Shown: in pieces, positions 1-7,897 of the stretch | Layout of the letters: each line of letters opens with the position of its first letter | Position numbering within the stretch: position 1 is the first letter of the stretch | Program-made: the position numbers and the translations under genes | Origin: Companilactobacillus mindensis DSM 14500 | GTDB taxonomy: Bacteria > Bacillota > Bacilli > Lactobacillales > Lactobacillaceae | Assembly (NCBI RefSeq): GCF_001434275.1 | Contig: NZ_AZEZ01000039.1 | Coordinates: forward strand, 6,556-66,518 | DNA length: 59,963 bases | Direction: 5' to 3' | The notes under the pieces: generated by a model | Seen by the model: the letters and a program-made list of their open reading frames with translations, nothing else | Databases searched by the model: none | Told to the model about the DNA's origin: nothing

Positions 1-55
1 CGGTAATTTTATTAAATATTGAATATTTATCAGTAAAAATTTAAATTACACAAGA

Positions 56-94
56 AAGACCGTAATTCTTAATTAACTTAGGAATTACGGTCTT
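56..94. terminator. Bidirectional terminator-like hairpin
   Basis: A 13-bp perfect inverted repeat (AAGACCGTAATTC with GAATTACGGTCTT) surrounds a 13-nt loop and has short A and T tracts outside the arms. It probably ends the gene to the left of the window and may also serve the minus-strand dehydrogenase. Confidence 0.6.
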
Positions 95-174
95 CTTATA
101 TTCAAAATTATATTTATCTAGATAATAACTTTACTCAAATACTATATATACCAACTAAACAACGAAAACCCTAG

Positions 175-327
175 CCTGGAGAGCAAAAGCTGATGGGCTC
201 AGTAGTGGTTTAATCTTAGTCAGCGTTTTGTGCTGGCTTAGATTACTGCCGAGCTTGAAGACAATTTTTAAATTGGCTCCAAGTCGTGCTCACTACGTTC
301 CAGCCCAATCAGCTTTTGATCGGAAGG
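175..327. repeat. Structured intergenic element, three-way-junction fold
   Basis: The ends of this stretch are nearly complementary: about 175-199 pairs with 302-327, including AAAAGCTGATGGGCT against AGCCCAATCAGCTTTT. GTAGTG at 202-207 continues the stem by pairing with CACTAC at 291-296. Inside are two further hairpins, one near 210-246 (TAATCTTAG with CTTAGATTA) and one near 254-289 (CTTGAAGACAATTT with AAATTGGCTCCAAG). No ORF fits. It lies just downstream of the minus-strand dehydrogenase stop, so it would form that gene's 3' untranslated region. It may be a member of a genomic repeat family, but only one copy is in view. Confidence 0.5.
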
Positions 328-348
328 CGGCATATTTAATTAATCATA

Positions 349-1392
349 TCAGTCGTTAACAATCACAAATGATTTGATAACTTTACGATCGACCATTTCT
401 TGGTAAGCATCGTTGATGTCATCGAGTTTGAAACTCTTAGTGAAGACCAAACCGGGATTGATCTCACCATCCAAAACAGCTTTGAGTAAGTTTTGCTTAT
501 CATAAGTTGTTACGGAAGCAGGACCACCGGCTAGGATAATGTTTTTGTAGAACGGTGTTGTAACGTCCATTTTAGCAGTGTGTGGCAAACCAACACGGCC
601 AACGACAGATCCGGGACGGCCAACTTTTAGAGCTGTTTGAGTAGAGAGCTCTGTTCCGACACATTCGAGAACGGCATCGGCACCGGCGTTATTTGTTAAA
701 GCTAAAATCTTTTCGACACCTTCATCACCACGTTGGGCAACGTTGTCAGTAGCACCAAATTTTTCAGCTAGAGCTTGACGGTCAGCGTGACGGCTTGTAG
801 AAATGATCTTCTTGGCACCCAATAATTTGGCAGCAATTATACCACAGAGGCCAACAGCACCATCACCCATAACAACGACAGTATCGCCAGCTTTGACATT
901 GGCGACTTTAGCAGCGTGATAACCAGTAGCCATAACGTCAGCTAGGGTCAACAATGACTTGAGCATACCTTCAGAGTAATCGCTTGGTTGGCCAGGGACT
1001 TTAACTAAAGCCCATTGACCGTGTTGGAATCTGATATATTCAGATTGGTCGCCATTACTGAAATTGTCAGTGTGTTCTTGGCAATCGCCGTCAAATCCAG
1101 CTAAACAGGCAGGACAGTGGCCACAACCGTGTGTGAATGGTGCGATAACGAAGTCGCCGGCTTTGACAGTCGTAATGTCAGAACCGACTTCTTCAACTAT
1201 TCCGATAGCTTCGTGACCGGAGTTTTCAGAATCCTTGGCTTTATCTTCTAAATCACGATAAGCCCAGAGATCTGATCCACAGACACAAGCACGGATAACT
1301 TTGATAATGACGTCGTCAGGTTTTTGAATGGTAGGTTTGTCGACATTGTCGATTCTCATTTGACCTGGTTTAACGAATGTTGCTGTTTTCAT
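349..1392 (-). CDS. Zinc-dependent alcohol dehydrogenase (MDR family)
   Basis: A 347-residue zinc-binding medium-chain dehydrogenase that would oxidise alcohols or reduce aldehydes with NAD(P)H in the cytosol. Catalytic zinc ligands are visible as C38 in CGSD and H60-E61 in GHE. The structural zinc loop has C90, C93, C96 and C104. A GDGAVG nucleotide-binding turn follows near residue 176. The length is normal for the family. The substrate cannot be read from sequence. The gene stands alone, transcribed towards the left edge, and diverges from the acetyltransferase gene. Confidence 0.85.
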   Translation of the reverse strand: MKTATFVKPGQMRIDNVDKPTIQKPDDVIIKVIRACVCGSDLWAYRDLEDKAKDSENSGHEAIGIVEEVGSDITTVKAGDFVIAPFTHGCGHCPACLAGFDGDCQEHTDNFSNGDQSEYIRFQHGQWALVKVPGQPSDYSEGMLKSLLTLADVMATGYHAAKVANVKAGDTVVVMGDGAVGLCGIIAAKLLGAKKIISTSRHADRQALAEKFGATDNVAQRGDEGVEKILALTNNAGADAVLECVGTELSTQTALKVGRPGSVVGRVGLPHTAKMDVTTPFYKNIILAGGPASVTTYDKQNLLKAVLDGEINPGLVFTKSFKLDDINDAYQEMVDRKVIKSFVIVND

Positions 1393-1624
1393 ATAAAAAT
1401 ATCCTCTTTTCGAATTTATTAATAAATATCCCAGTGATTATTTGAGATGAGAAACCGTTTACTACTTAACAGTACCATGATATTTGAATTCATGGAAAAA
1501 TAAATAATAATTTATTTTTTTATTCGCTTTTTCTATACTATATATTTCAATATAGGCATTAGACATACTTATATTAGACGTTTATGCTTGTGTCAGTAAG
1601 ATGATTGGAAGGAATAGATCAATA

Positions 1625-2212
1625 ATGATAATGACAGAACATGAAAAATTATTAGCAGGTTTGGATTACGACTATCGCGATCCAAAATTACAAGAGATGC
1701 TGGCTAATGGACGTAAACTTGTACAAACAATCAATACTGAAACTGACCCCGACAAACGTCAACAGGCCATAGAAAAATTATTTCATAAAATTGGCCAACG
1801 CTTGACGATCAATGGCCAATTTGGAGCTATTTATGGCGATCATATTAGTTTGGGCGACGATGTTTTTATCAATGGCAATTGTTATTTTCAAGATTCCAAT
1901 AAAATCACATTAGGTGACCGTGTGATCATTGCTCCGGATACTAAATTTTATTGTGGTGAACACTCACTCGATGCTACTAAAAGATTTGGAACTCGTCCTG
2001 ATGGCAGTCGCTATCTAATCACTTATACAGAACCCATCAGCGTTGGTAGCGACGTTTGGATCGGTGGCAATGTGACGGTCATCGGTGGTGTGCATATTGG
2101 CAACAATGTTGTAGTTGCAGCCGGTGCCGTAGTAGTCAAAGACGTTCCAGATAACTGTATTGTTGGTGGTGTTCCAGCTAAAGTTATCAAACAATTAGCA
2201 CCACTAAAATAG
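1625..2212 (+). CDS. Sugar O-acetyltransferase (left-handed beta-helix, maltose/galactoside acetyltransferase type)
   Basis: An acetyl-CoA-dependent acetyltransferase of the LacA/Maa type. The N-terminal helix region is followed by hexapeptide repeats (for example VWIGGNVTVIGGVHIGNN) and the typical end AAGAVVVKDVPDNCIVGGVPAKVIK. An upstream in-frame ATG exists at 1601, but GGAAGG at 1607-1612 lies 12 nt before the ATG at 1625. That start gives 195 residues, close to the family norm. The next gene begins 11 nt after its stop, so the two are probably co-transcribed. Confidence 0.85.
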   Translation: MIMTEHEKLLAGLDYDYRDPKLQEMLANGRKLVQTINTETDPDKRQQAIEKLFHKIGQRLTINGQFGAIYGDHISLGDDVFINGNCYFQDSNKITLGDRVIIAPDTKFYCGEHSLDATKRFGTRPDGSRYLITYTEPISVGSDVWIGGNVTVIGGVHIGNNVVVAAGAVVVKDVPDNCIVGGVPAKVIKQLAPLK

Positions 2213-2223
2213 GGGGATGGACA

Positions 2224-2835
2224 ATGAAATTGACTCAAGCACCGATTTTTAGAATGTATCATTTAACGATTGCGCAGCAAGATCAGCCAGCTTTTGCCAG
2301 TGAGGGTACGCATAATATGTTTACTTCCTTTGAAAATGAACCAGGTACTTTAATGATGTATGCAACGCATGATGATGAATTAGGCGAGAGCAATTTTGTC
2401 TTCGAACTTTATCAAGACATGAACCATTATCAAATTCATGCGGATTCGCCACAATTCAAGCAATACGGTCAGTTAGCTCAAAAGGTTTTGACGGGTCGGG
2501 AAATGTTTGAATTACATCCTGAATTGATAATGACGACTGATTCGATTAAAACTAATGGGAAAAACGAACACATGGTTTTGAGTGAATTTACTTTGAATAG
2601 TGATGCAGATGAGTTTCAAAACAACTTAAAGAAATTTACGACCAATGATATTGGTACGGCTGTCTACGTGGCGACTAAAAATAAGCAAAAGGGTAAATGG
2701 ATAAGTTTGGAAGTGAACCCTACGGATAATTCAGCTATGCAACAATTGATTCAAAAATTTCAGATAACCAAAACTAAACGAGATTTAATAGTTGATACAA
2801 TGGTCAATCGACCAAATATTGAATATAACTTGTAA
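2224..2835 (+). CDS. Antibiotic biosynthesis monooxygenase (ABM)-domain protein
   Basis: A 203-residue protein whose first ~100 residues look like the ABM ferredoxin-like fold, including the stretch HADSPQFKQYGQLAQ. The second half has a similar size and may be a divergent second fold. Members act as cofactor-poor quinol monooxygenases or as haem-type enzymes, so no substrate is assigned. AGGGGG lies 7 nt before the ATG. It follows the acetyltransferase in a likely two-gene operon that ends at the terminator just downstream. Confidence 0.7.
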   Translation: MKLTQAPIFRMYHLTIAQQDQPAFASEGTHNMFTSFENEPGTLMMYATHDDELGESNFVFELYQDMNHYQIHADSPQFKQYGQLAQKVLTGREMFELHPELIMTTDSIKTNGKNEHMVLSEFTLNSDADEFQNNLKKFTTNDIGTAVYVATKNKQKGKWISLEVNPTDNSAMQQLIQKFQITKTKRDLIVDTMVNRPNIEYNL

Positions 2836-2846
2836 GAAACATTAAT

Positions 2847-2890
2847 AGCCTTGATTTCAGTTTATAAATATTGAAATCAAGGCTTTTTTA
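2847..2890 (+). terminator. Rho-independent terminator
   Basis: AGCCTTGATTTCA pairs with TGAAATCAAGGCT and is followed by TTTTTTA. It ends the acetyltransferase/ABM operon. Confidence 0.85.
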
Positions 2891-2919
2891 TTACAATTTT
2901 CATTTCTAATTGACATATA

Positions 2920-2948
2920 AGTAAATTAAAATTATTATAATGTTTTAC
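2920..2948 (+). promoter_or_regulatory. Sigma-A promoter of azlCD
   Basis: A consensus -35 TTGACA (2920-2925) is followed after 17 nt by TATTAT (2943-2948). A perfect TATAAT also sits at 2946-2951, but with 20-nt spacing. The azlC start is 18-20 nt further on with AAGGGGGG as its ribosome binding site. Confidence 0.6.
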
Positions 2949-2968
2949 ACTTTAAGGGGGGATAATTT

Positions 2969-3676
2969 ATGGACGACAGTTTAAGTGTTGAAAGTGCGGT
3001 TAAAGATACTTTACCAACAGTCTTTGGTTACATCGGAATTGGAATCTCTTTTGGGATCGTAGCAGCAGCTGCTGGGATGAGCGTCTGGATGGCAACCTTG
3101 ATGTCTTTGATCGTTTATGCGGGTTCGGCTCAATTCATTTTGGTTAGTTTGTTAGCGATTGGTACACCAATGATCTCGATCGTATTGTCGGTTTTCTTGG
3201 TCAACTCACGAATGATCTTGATGAGTATGACGACGGCTAATTTCTTCAAAAAGAATTCGATGTTTGAAAATATCTTTCTTGGTAGCCTGATTACGGATGA
3301 GAGTTTTGCTTTGAGTATGAATAAGTTGAATTTTACCGATGGTAAATTGGATTTCAAGTGGTTCAATACTGTCAACGTGATGGCTTACTTGGTTTGGGCT
3401 GCTTCAACAGCTGTGGGGGCAATGTTGGGCAAAGTTATTACTGATCCCAAGCGCTTTGATTTGGATTTTGCTATCACCGCTATGTTTATTGGTTTATTGT
3501 ATTTACAAATGATCAGTGACAAGTCGATCAAACTCAAGGTGCAGTTGATTATTGTCTTACTGATGTTGCCATTAGTTTATTTTGGACTTATTTTTATTTC
3601 CAGTGATCTATTGATTTTAGTAGTAACCTTGATTGGTTGTGCGTTAGGGGTGATCTTAAAACATGAAATCAACTGA
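2969..3676 (+). CDS. azlC: AzlC family branched-chain amino acid exporter, large subunit
   Basis: A 235-residue membrane protein of the AzlC/YgaZ family. Together with the small AzlD subunit it exports branched-chain amino acids. The family-typical start FGYIGIGISFGIVAAAAGMS is followed by the YAGSAQF segment, then several hydrophobic helices. The start ATG has a strong ribosome binding site. The 3' end overlaps azlD by 14 nt, indicating translational coupling. Confidence 0.9.
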   Translation: MDDSLSVESAVKDTLPTVFGYIGIGISFGIVAAAAGMSVWMATLMSLIVYAGSAQFILVSLLAIGTPMISIVLSVFLVNSRMILMSMTTANFFKKNSMFENIFLGSLITDESFALSMNKLNFTDGKLDFKWFNTVNVMAYLVWAASTAVGAMLGKVITDPKRFDLDFAITAMFIGLLYLQMISDKSIKLKVQLIIVLLMLPLVYFGLIFISSDLLILVVTLIGCALGVILKHEIN

Positions 3677-3989
3677 GTTTGTTTTATTCACCTTGATCGC
3701 CTGTGGTTTGGTAACTTGGCTGTCCAGAATTTTACCGTTCGTCTTATTGAAGAAGTTCAATTTGCCAGCTAAAGTAGTGGAGTTTTTGAGCTTTGTGCCA
3801 ATAACGATCATGGCGGCCTTGTGGTTTGAAGGTTTGTTCACACAGCATATCGGTCACTTACCTCAAGTTAATTATGAGAATTTGATTGCTTCAATTCCAA
3901 CGGTTTTGACAGCAATTTTAACCAAAAAATTATTGTTGATCGTGATTGTCGGAATTATTTCGTTAGCATTAGTAAGATTAGCAGTTTAA
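3663..3989 (+). CDS. azlD: AzlD family branched-chain amino acid exporter, small subunit
   Basis: A 108-residue protein with three to four hydrophobic segments and the AzlD pattern TWLSRILPFVLLKK near the N-terminus. It is the obligate partner of AzlC. Its ATG lies inside the last codons of azlC. A terminator follows within 10 nt of the stop, closing a two-gene operon. Confidence 0.9.
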   Translation: MKSTEFVLFTLIACGLVTWLSRILPFVLLKKFNLPAKVVEFLSFVPITIMAALWFEGLFTQHIGHLPQVNYENLIASIPTVLTAILTKKLLLIVIVGIISLALVRLAV

Positions 3990-3996
3990 TATGTCG

Positions 3997-4026
3997 GTCA
4001 TCTAGAAAAACTAGATGGCTTTTTTT
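3997..4026 (+). terminator. Rho-independent terminator of azlCD
   Basis: GTCATCTAG pairs with CTAGATGGC (one G-U) around a short AAAAA loop and runs into TTTTTTT. Confidence 0.85.
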
Positions 4027-4118
4027 GACTATATACGATGAATCAAGCTATTATTCCTACCATTGTTTCGCACATATAATACAATTGATTTAATTATATT
4101 AAGTTTGGAGTGAATAAT

Positions 4119-5072
4119 ATGAAAGCAATTGTTGTTAAAAAGGCTGGCGGTCCCAAAGTTTTAAAGTATAAGGAAGTTCCCATTCCTAAAACTAAGCCAG
4201 GTTGGTCATTAGTCAAAGTAAAGGGCTTTGGCATCAATCACTCAGAAATCTTTACGCGTGAAGGATTGTCACCATCGGTGAAATTCCCTCGAATCTTAGG
4301 TATTGAATGTGTCGGTGTAGTTGATAAAAGTACCAGTCCCCACCTTGAAGAAGGTCAAAAAGTTATTTCAATCATGGGCGAGATGGGACGCGCGTTTGAT
4401 GGTTCTTATGCCGAATATGTTTTGTTGCCTAATGATCAGATCTATCCGGTTGAAACAACGCTTGATTGGGCTGATTTAGCTGCTGTACCTGAGACGTTCT
4501 TTACAGCTTATGGGTCATTAAAAACTTTACGTTTACAAGAGACCGACCGTGTTTTGATTCGTTCAGGGGCTAGTGGCGTTGGGATCGCCGCGTTGAGATT
4601 GATCAAAGCCAAATATCCAGAAATCAAAGTGACAGCCTCAGTCAGAAGTATGAAGAAGGAGAAAATGTTGCTTAATGCTGGGTACGATCATGTCGTTAAA
4701 GATAAACATGGTAAATTGAAGACGAAAGTTCAATTTACTAAAGTATTGGAATTAGTTGGTCCAGCTACTTTGAAAGATACATTCAAACATGTAGTTCCTC
4801 AAGGTATCGTCTGCAATACAGGTGAACTTGGTGGCAAGTGGTACATGGACGACTTTGATCCAATTGCCGATATTCACGGTGGTGCGTACTTGACTTCGTT
4901 TGAGTCCGGTTCAGTCAACAGTGCTAAATTGAACAAGATGCTGAATTATATTCGTAAGTATCACGTTGAAGTGTCGCCGACTAAGGTCTTTACTTTGGAT
5001 AAAGTTAGAGAAGCTCACGAATATTTGGAAAGCAATCACAACATCGGTAAAGTAGTTGTAGTTAATAAATAA
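4119..5072 (+). CDS. Quinone oxidoreductase-like MDR protein without zinc
   Basis: A 317-residue medium-chain reductase of the NADPH:quinone reductase branch. The N-terminal catalytic fold (GFGINHSEIFTREG) lacks the Cys/His zinc ligands. The cofactor-binding turn is GASGVGIAALRL near residue 150. Substrates are probably quinones or enones. GTG at 4110 is in frame, but it sits on the ribosome binding site TTGGAG, so the ATG at 4119 is the likely start. It is a single-gene unit between two terminators. Confidence 0.82.
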   Translation: MKAIVVKKAGGPKVLKYKEVPIPKTKPGWSLVKVKGFGINHSEIFTREGLSPSVKFPRILGIECVGVVDKSTSPHLEEGQKVISIMGEMGRAFDGSYAEYVLLPNDQIYPVETTLDWADLAAVPETFFTAYGSLKTLRLQETDRVLIRSGASGVGIAALRLIKAKYPEIKVTASVRSMKKEKMLLNAGYDHVVKDKHGKLKTKVQFTKVLELVGPATLKDTFKHVVPQGIVCNTGELGGKWYMDDFDPIADIHGGAYLTSFESGSVNSAKLNKMLNYIRKYHVEVSPTKVFTLDKVREAHEYLESNHNIGKVVVVNK

Positions 5073-5102
5073 TAGATACATAAGTCATTTAGATATACCA
5101 AT

Positions 5103-5137
5103 AGGCCATCCAAAAATCAGCTGGATGACCTTTTTTT
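5103..5137 (+). terminator. Rho-independent terminator
   Basis: AGGCCATCCA pairs with TGGATGACCT (one wobble), followed by TTTTTT. Confidence 0.8.
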
Positions 5138-5279
5138 ATGCAATCTTAAAGAGATTTAAATTACTTGTCATGGAAGGCGGGAAGAAGAAAAATAAATAAT
5201 TCTAAACAGATATTAAGTGGTTTTGATTTTGGATATTAATAAAAGTGTTATACTATCAACTCAATAAGAGGGGATAATT

Positions 5280-6452
5280 ATGGAAAAATTTGCATTGTTG
5301 ATTGTGTTGTTTGCAGCACTTTTGACACCATTGATTACGGCCAGGTTTCATTTGACACGAATGCCAACATCCATTTCAGAAATTATTATGGGAATAATCA
5401 TCGGTAAAACGGGTCTCAATATCGTTCATCCAGATACCAGTTTGCAATATATCGCTAACTTGGGTGTTATTATGTTGATCTTTTTGGGCGGGATGGAGAT
5501 CGATTTTTCGTTGCTCAAGCCTAAAAAAGATAAGTCTGAATATTCGCCACTGGGCACATCGTTTGCCGGATTCGTCAGTATCTTTGTAATGTCGATGATT
5601 CTCAGTGGAATTTTGTATTATACGCATGTTTTCACGGACTTTGTCTTGGCAGTTATTTTGTTCAGTACCATTGCTTTAGGAGTGATCATTTCACTGCTCA
5701 AAGAAGTAGGACTACTTAATACGAATTACGGACAGACAATTTTACTAACGGCTGCTTTTGGTGAATTCATTCCGTTGGTTGCGTTGACAATTTATTCAGC
5801 GGTTGAACAACAGAATTATATTTCTGTTTTGGGCTTGCCAGTGATTTTTATCATCGCCATTGTTTTGTTGCGTCGGTTCAATCGAATCTATGTTTTCTTT
5901 GATAAAATCGACAAATCAACGACACAATTGGATATTCGTCTAGCCTTTTTCTTGATTTTTACTTTGGTAACTTTTGCCCAACAAATTGGTGCTGAAAGTA
6001 TTTTGGGTTCATTCTTAGCCGGTGCAGTTATGAAACTGTTAAAGCCAAAACCTGATACGGAAGAAAAATTGAGTTCGATGGGTTACGGATTTTTTATTCC
6101 GGTATTTTTCATCACAACCGGAGTTAATTTGAATTTGCGGACTTTGTTTACTGATCCTAGTTCGTTGATTTTGATTCCAGTGTTCTTGATTGCCTTTATC
6201 ATGTCAAAGGCAGCTGTTTATGGAGCCTTTCGCCATCGTTTCGGACGCAGATATGCCGTAGCCGCCGCAGTTGTGACATCAACCACCATTACCTTGGTTT
6301 TGCCAATCTTGCAAGTAGGACGTAATTTGAAACTGATTACCACGGCACAGTCTGGTGCGATTACTTTAGCCGCCATCATTACTTGTCTAGTTTGCCCAGT
6401 CATCTTTAATAAAATTCTCAGTAAGGAAGATTCAAAAGAAGAAAATAATTGA
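5280..6452 (+). CDS. Cation:proton antiporter, CPA2/Kef-type membrane domain
   Basis: A 390-residue integral membrane protein with about a dozen hydrophobic segments. The N-terminal region (RMPTSISEIIMGIIIGKTGL) and the later ESILGSFLAGAVM segment are typical of Na+/H+ or K+/H+ exchangers of the CPA2 family. There is no C-terminal RCK/TrkA-N domain, so it is the short NapA-like form rather than full KefB/C. AGAGGGG lies 7 nt before the ATG. The transported ion cannot be decided. Confidence 0.83.
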   Translation: MEKFALLIVLFAALLTPLITARFHLTRMPTSISEIIMGIIIGKTGLNIVHPDTSLQYIANLGVIMLIFLGGMEIDFSLLKPKKDKSEYSPLGTSFAGFVSIFVMSMILSGILYYTHVFTDFVLAVILFSTIALGVIISLLKEVGLLNTNYGQTILLTAAFGEFIPLVALTIYSAVEQQNYISVLGLPVIFIIAIVLLRRFNRIYVFFDKIDKSTTQLDIRLAFFLIFTLVTFAQQIGAESILGSFLAGAVMKLLKPKPDTEEKLSSMGYGFFIPVFFITTGVNLNLRTLFTDPSSLILIPVFLIAFIMSKAAVYGAFRHRFGRRYAVAAAVVTSTTITLVLPILQVGRNLKLITTAQSGAITLAAIITCLVCPVIFNKILSKEDSKEENN

Positions 6453-6616
6453 ATCCCAAACTTCTAATATAAAATAGTGCTTCATAAAATAATTTATTTC
6501 ATTAATATCGAAAAATAAATTGATATTTTGAGTATAAATTTAAGCATAATTTACAAATGTAGGTTAAACTGATCCTTGTTAAAAAATAATTACGTACAAA
6601 GGTCGGGATTTTATTG

Positions 6617-7720
6617 ATGAATAAGAAAAAGTATGAAGCAAGTACTGCTGAAAATCATGTAGAAATCGTTAATATTGCAAGTCTAGAAAAACGTGTTCAA
6701 GACCACATGAGTAATGAAAAGGGAGCTTTTGGCTATATCCGTGGCGGTGCTGAGGATGAGTACACCATGAAACAGAATACCGAAGCTTTCAACAAAGCTA
6801 AGATCATGCCCCGTGTGATCCAAGGTATCGACCACGCTGATTTAAGTACGAAGTTATGGGACATTGATCTCAAAACTCCTATTATTCAAGCACCATCAGC
6901 TGCTCAAGGTTTGGCACATGCTAAGGGTGAAACTGATACTGCTAAAGGTGTTGCTGCTGCTGGTTCAATATTCTCAATCAGTACTTACGCAAGTACTTCG
7001 GTTGAAGATGCGGCCGCTGCTGCACCTGATGCACCACAATTCTTCCAACTATATATGAGTAAAGATGACAAGTTCAACGAATTCTTGATCAAGAAGGCTG
7101 TTGCTGCTGGCGTTAAAGCTATTGTTTTGACAGTTGATTCAACTTTGGGTGGTTATCGTGAAGCTGATGTCATCAATAAGTTCCAATTCCCACTTCCAAT
7201 GCCTAACTTGGCTGGTTATTCAGCTGGTGACGGCGAAGGTAAGGGAATTTCAGAAATTTATGCTTCAGCTAAACAAGGTATCGTACCTGCAGATATCCAA
7301 AAGATTAAGGATATGTCAGGACTCCCTGTTTTTGTTAAAGGTATCCAATCACCAGATGATGCTGAATTGGCCATTGAGTTCGGTGCTGATGGTATTTGGG
7401 TTTCTAACCACGGCGGCCGCCAACTAGATGGTGGACCTGCTTCATTTGATGTTTTGCCTGATATTGCTGATCGTGTCGACAAACGTGTACCAATCGTCTT
7501 TGACAGTGGTGTACGTCGTGGCGAACATGTCTTCAAGGCTTTGGCTAGTGGGGCTGACTTAGTTGCTATTGGTCGTCCAATTATTTATGGTCTAAATCTC
7601 GGTGGTGCTCAAGGTGTTACTGATGTTATCGATCACTTGAATATGGAATTGTCGATCACGATGCAACTTGCTGGTACCAAGACTATCAACGAAGTTAAGA
7701 ATACTGATCTGTATTATTAA
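6617..7720 (+). CDS. lctO: L-lactate oxidase (FMN-dependent alpha-hydroxy acid oxidase)
   Basis: Oxidises L-lactate with O2 to pyruvate and H2O2 in the cytosol. Numbered from the ATG at 6617, the active-site residues fall exactly where they are in the Aerococcus viridans enzyme: Y40, A95, Y124, Y146, D174, R181, H265 and R268 (SNHGGRQLDGG). The 367-residue length and the C-terminus also fit, so oxidase is a much better call than glycolate oxidase or lactate dehydrogenase. A TTG three bases earlier is an alternative start. It is monocistronic with a strong terminator. Confidence 0.92.
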   Translation: MNKKKYEASTAENHVEIVNIASLEKRVQDHMSNEKGAFGYIRGGAEDEYTMKQNTEAFNKAKIMPRVIQGIDHADLSTKLWDIDLKTPIIQAPSAAQGLAHAKGETDTAKGVAAAGSIFSISTYASTSVEDAAAAAPDAPQFFQLYMSKDDKFNEFLIKKAVAAGVKAIVLTVDSTLGGYREADVINKFQFPLPMPNLAGYSAGDGEGKGISEIYASAKQGIVPADIQKIKDMSGLPVFVKGIQSPDDAELAIEFGADGIWVSNHGGRQLDGGPASFDVLPDIADRVDKRVPIVFDSGVRRGEHVFKALASGADLVAIGRPIIYGLNLGGAQGVTDVIDHLNMELSITMQLAGTKTINEVKNTDLYY

Positions 7721-7742
7721 TAAATAATTAAATAATAAAAAT

Positions 7743-7784
7743 AAAAGTAATTTTCCTTAAATATTAGGAAAATTACTTTTTTTG
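7743..7784 (+). terminator. Rho-independent terminator of lactate oxidase gene
   Basis: A 15-bp stem, AAAAGTAATTTTCCT with AGGAAAATTACTTTT, is followed by TTTTG. Confidence 0.88.
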
Positions 7785-7897
7785 TGCTTTGGAAACGTTT
7801 TATTCGAGATTTTAAGGCTTATCACTTGTCTTAAAGTCAACTCAAAGGTGTAAAGTTTACTCAAAGTTAAAAAGGGATATTAGGTGGTGAGATAAAT

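Noticed and set aside
7789-7803. CcpA-site-like sequence TTGGAAACGTTTTAT upstream of the ABC half
   Set aside because: The central GGAAACGTTTT fits, but the terminal CA is missing and it lies about 95 nt before the start; too weak to list as a site.
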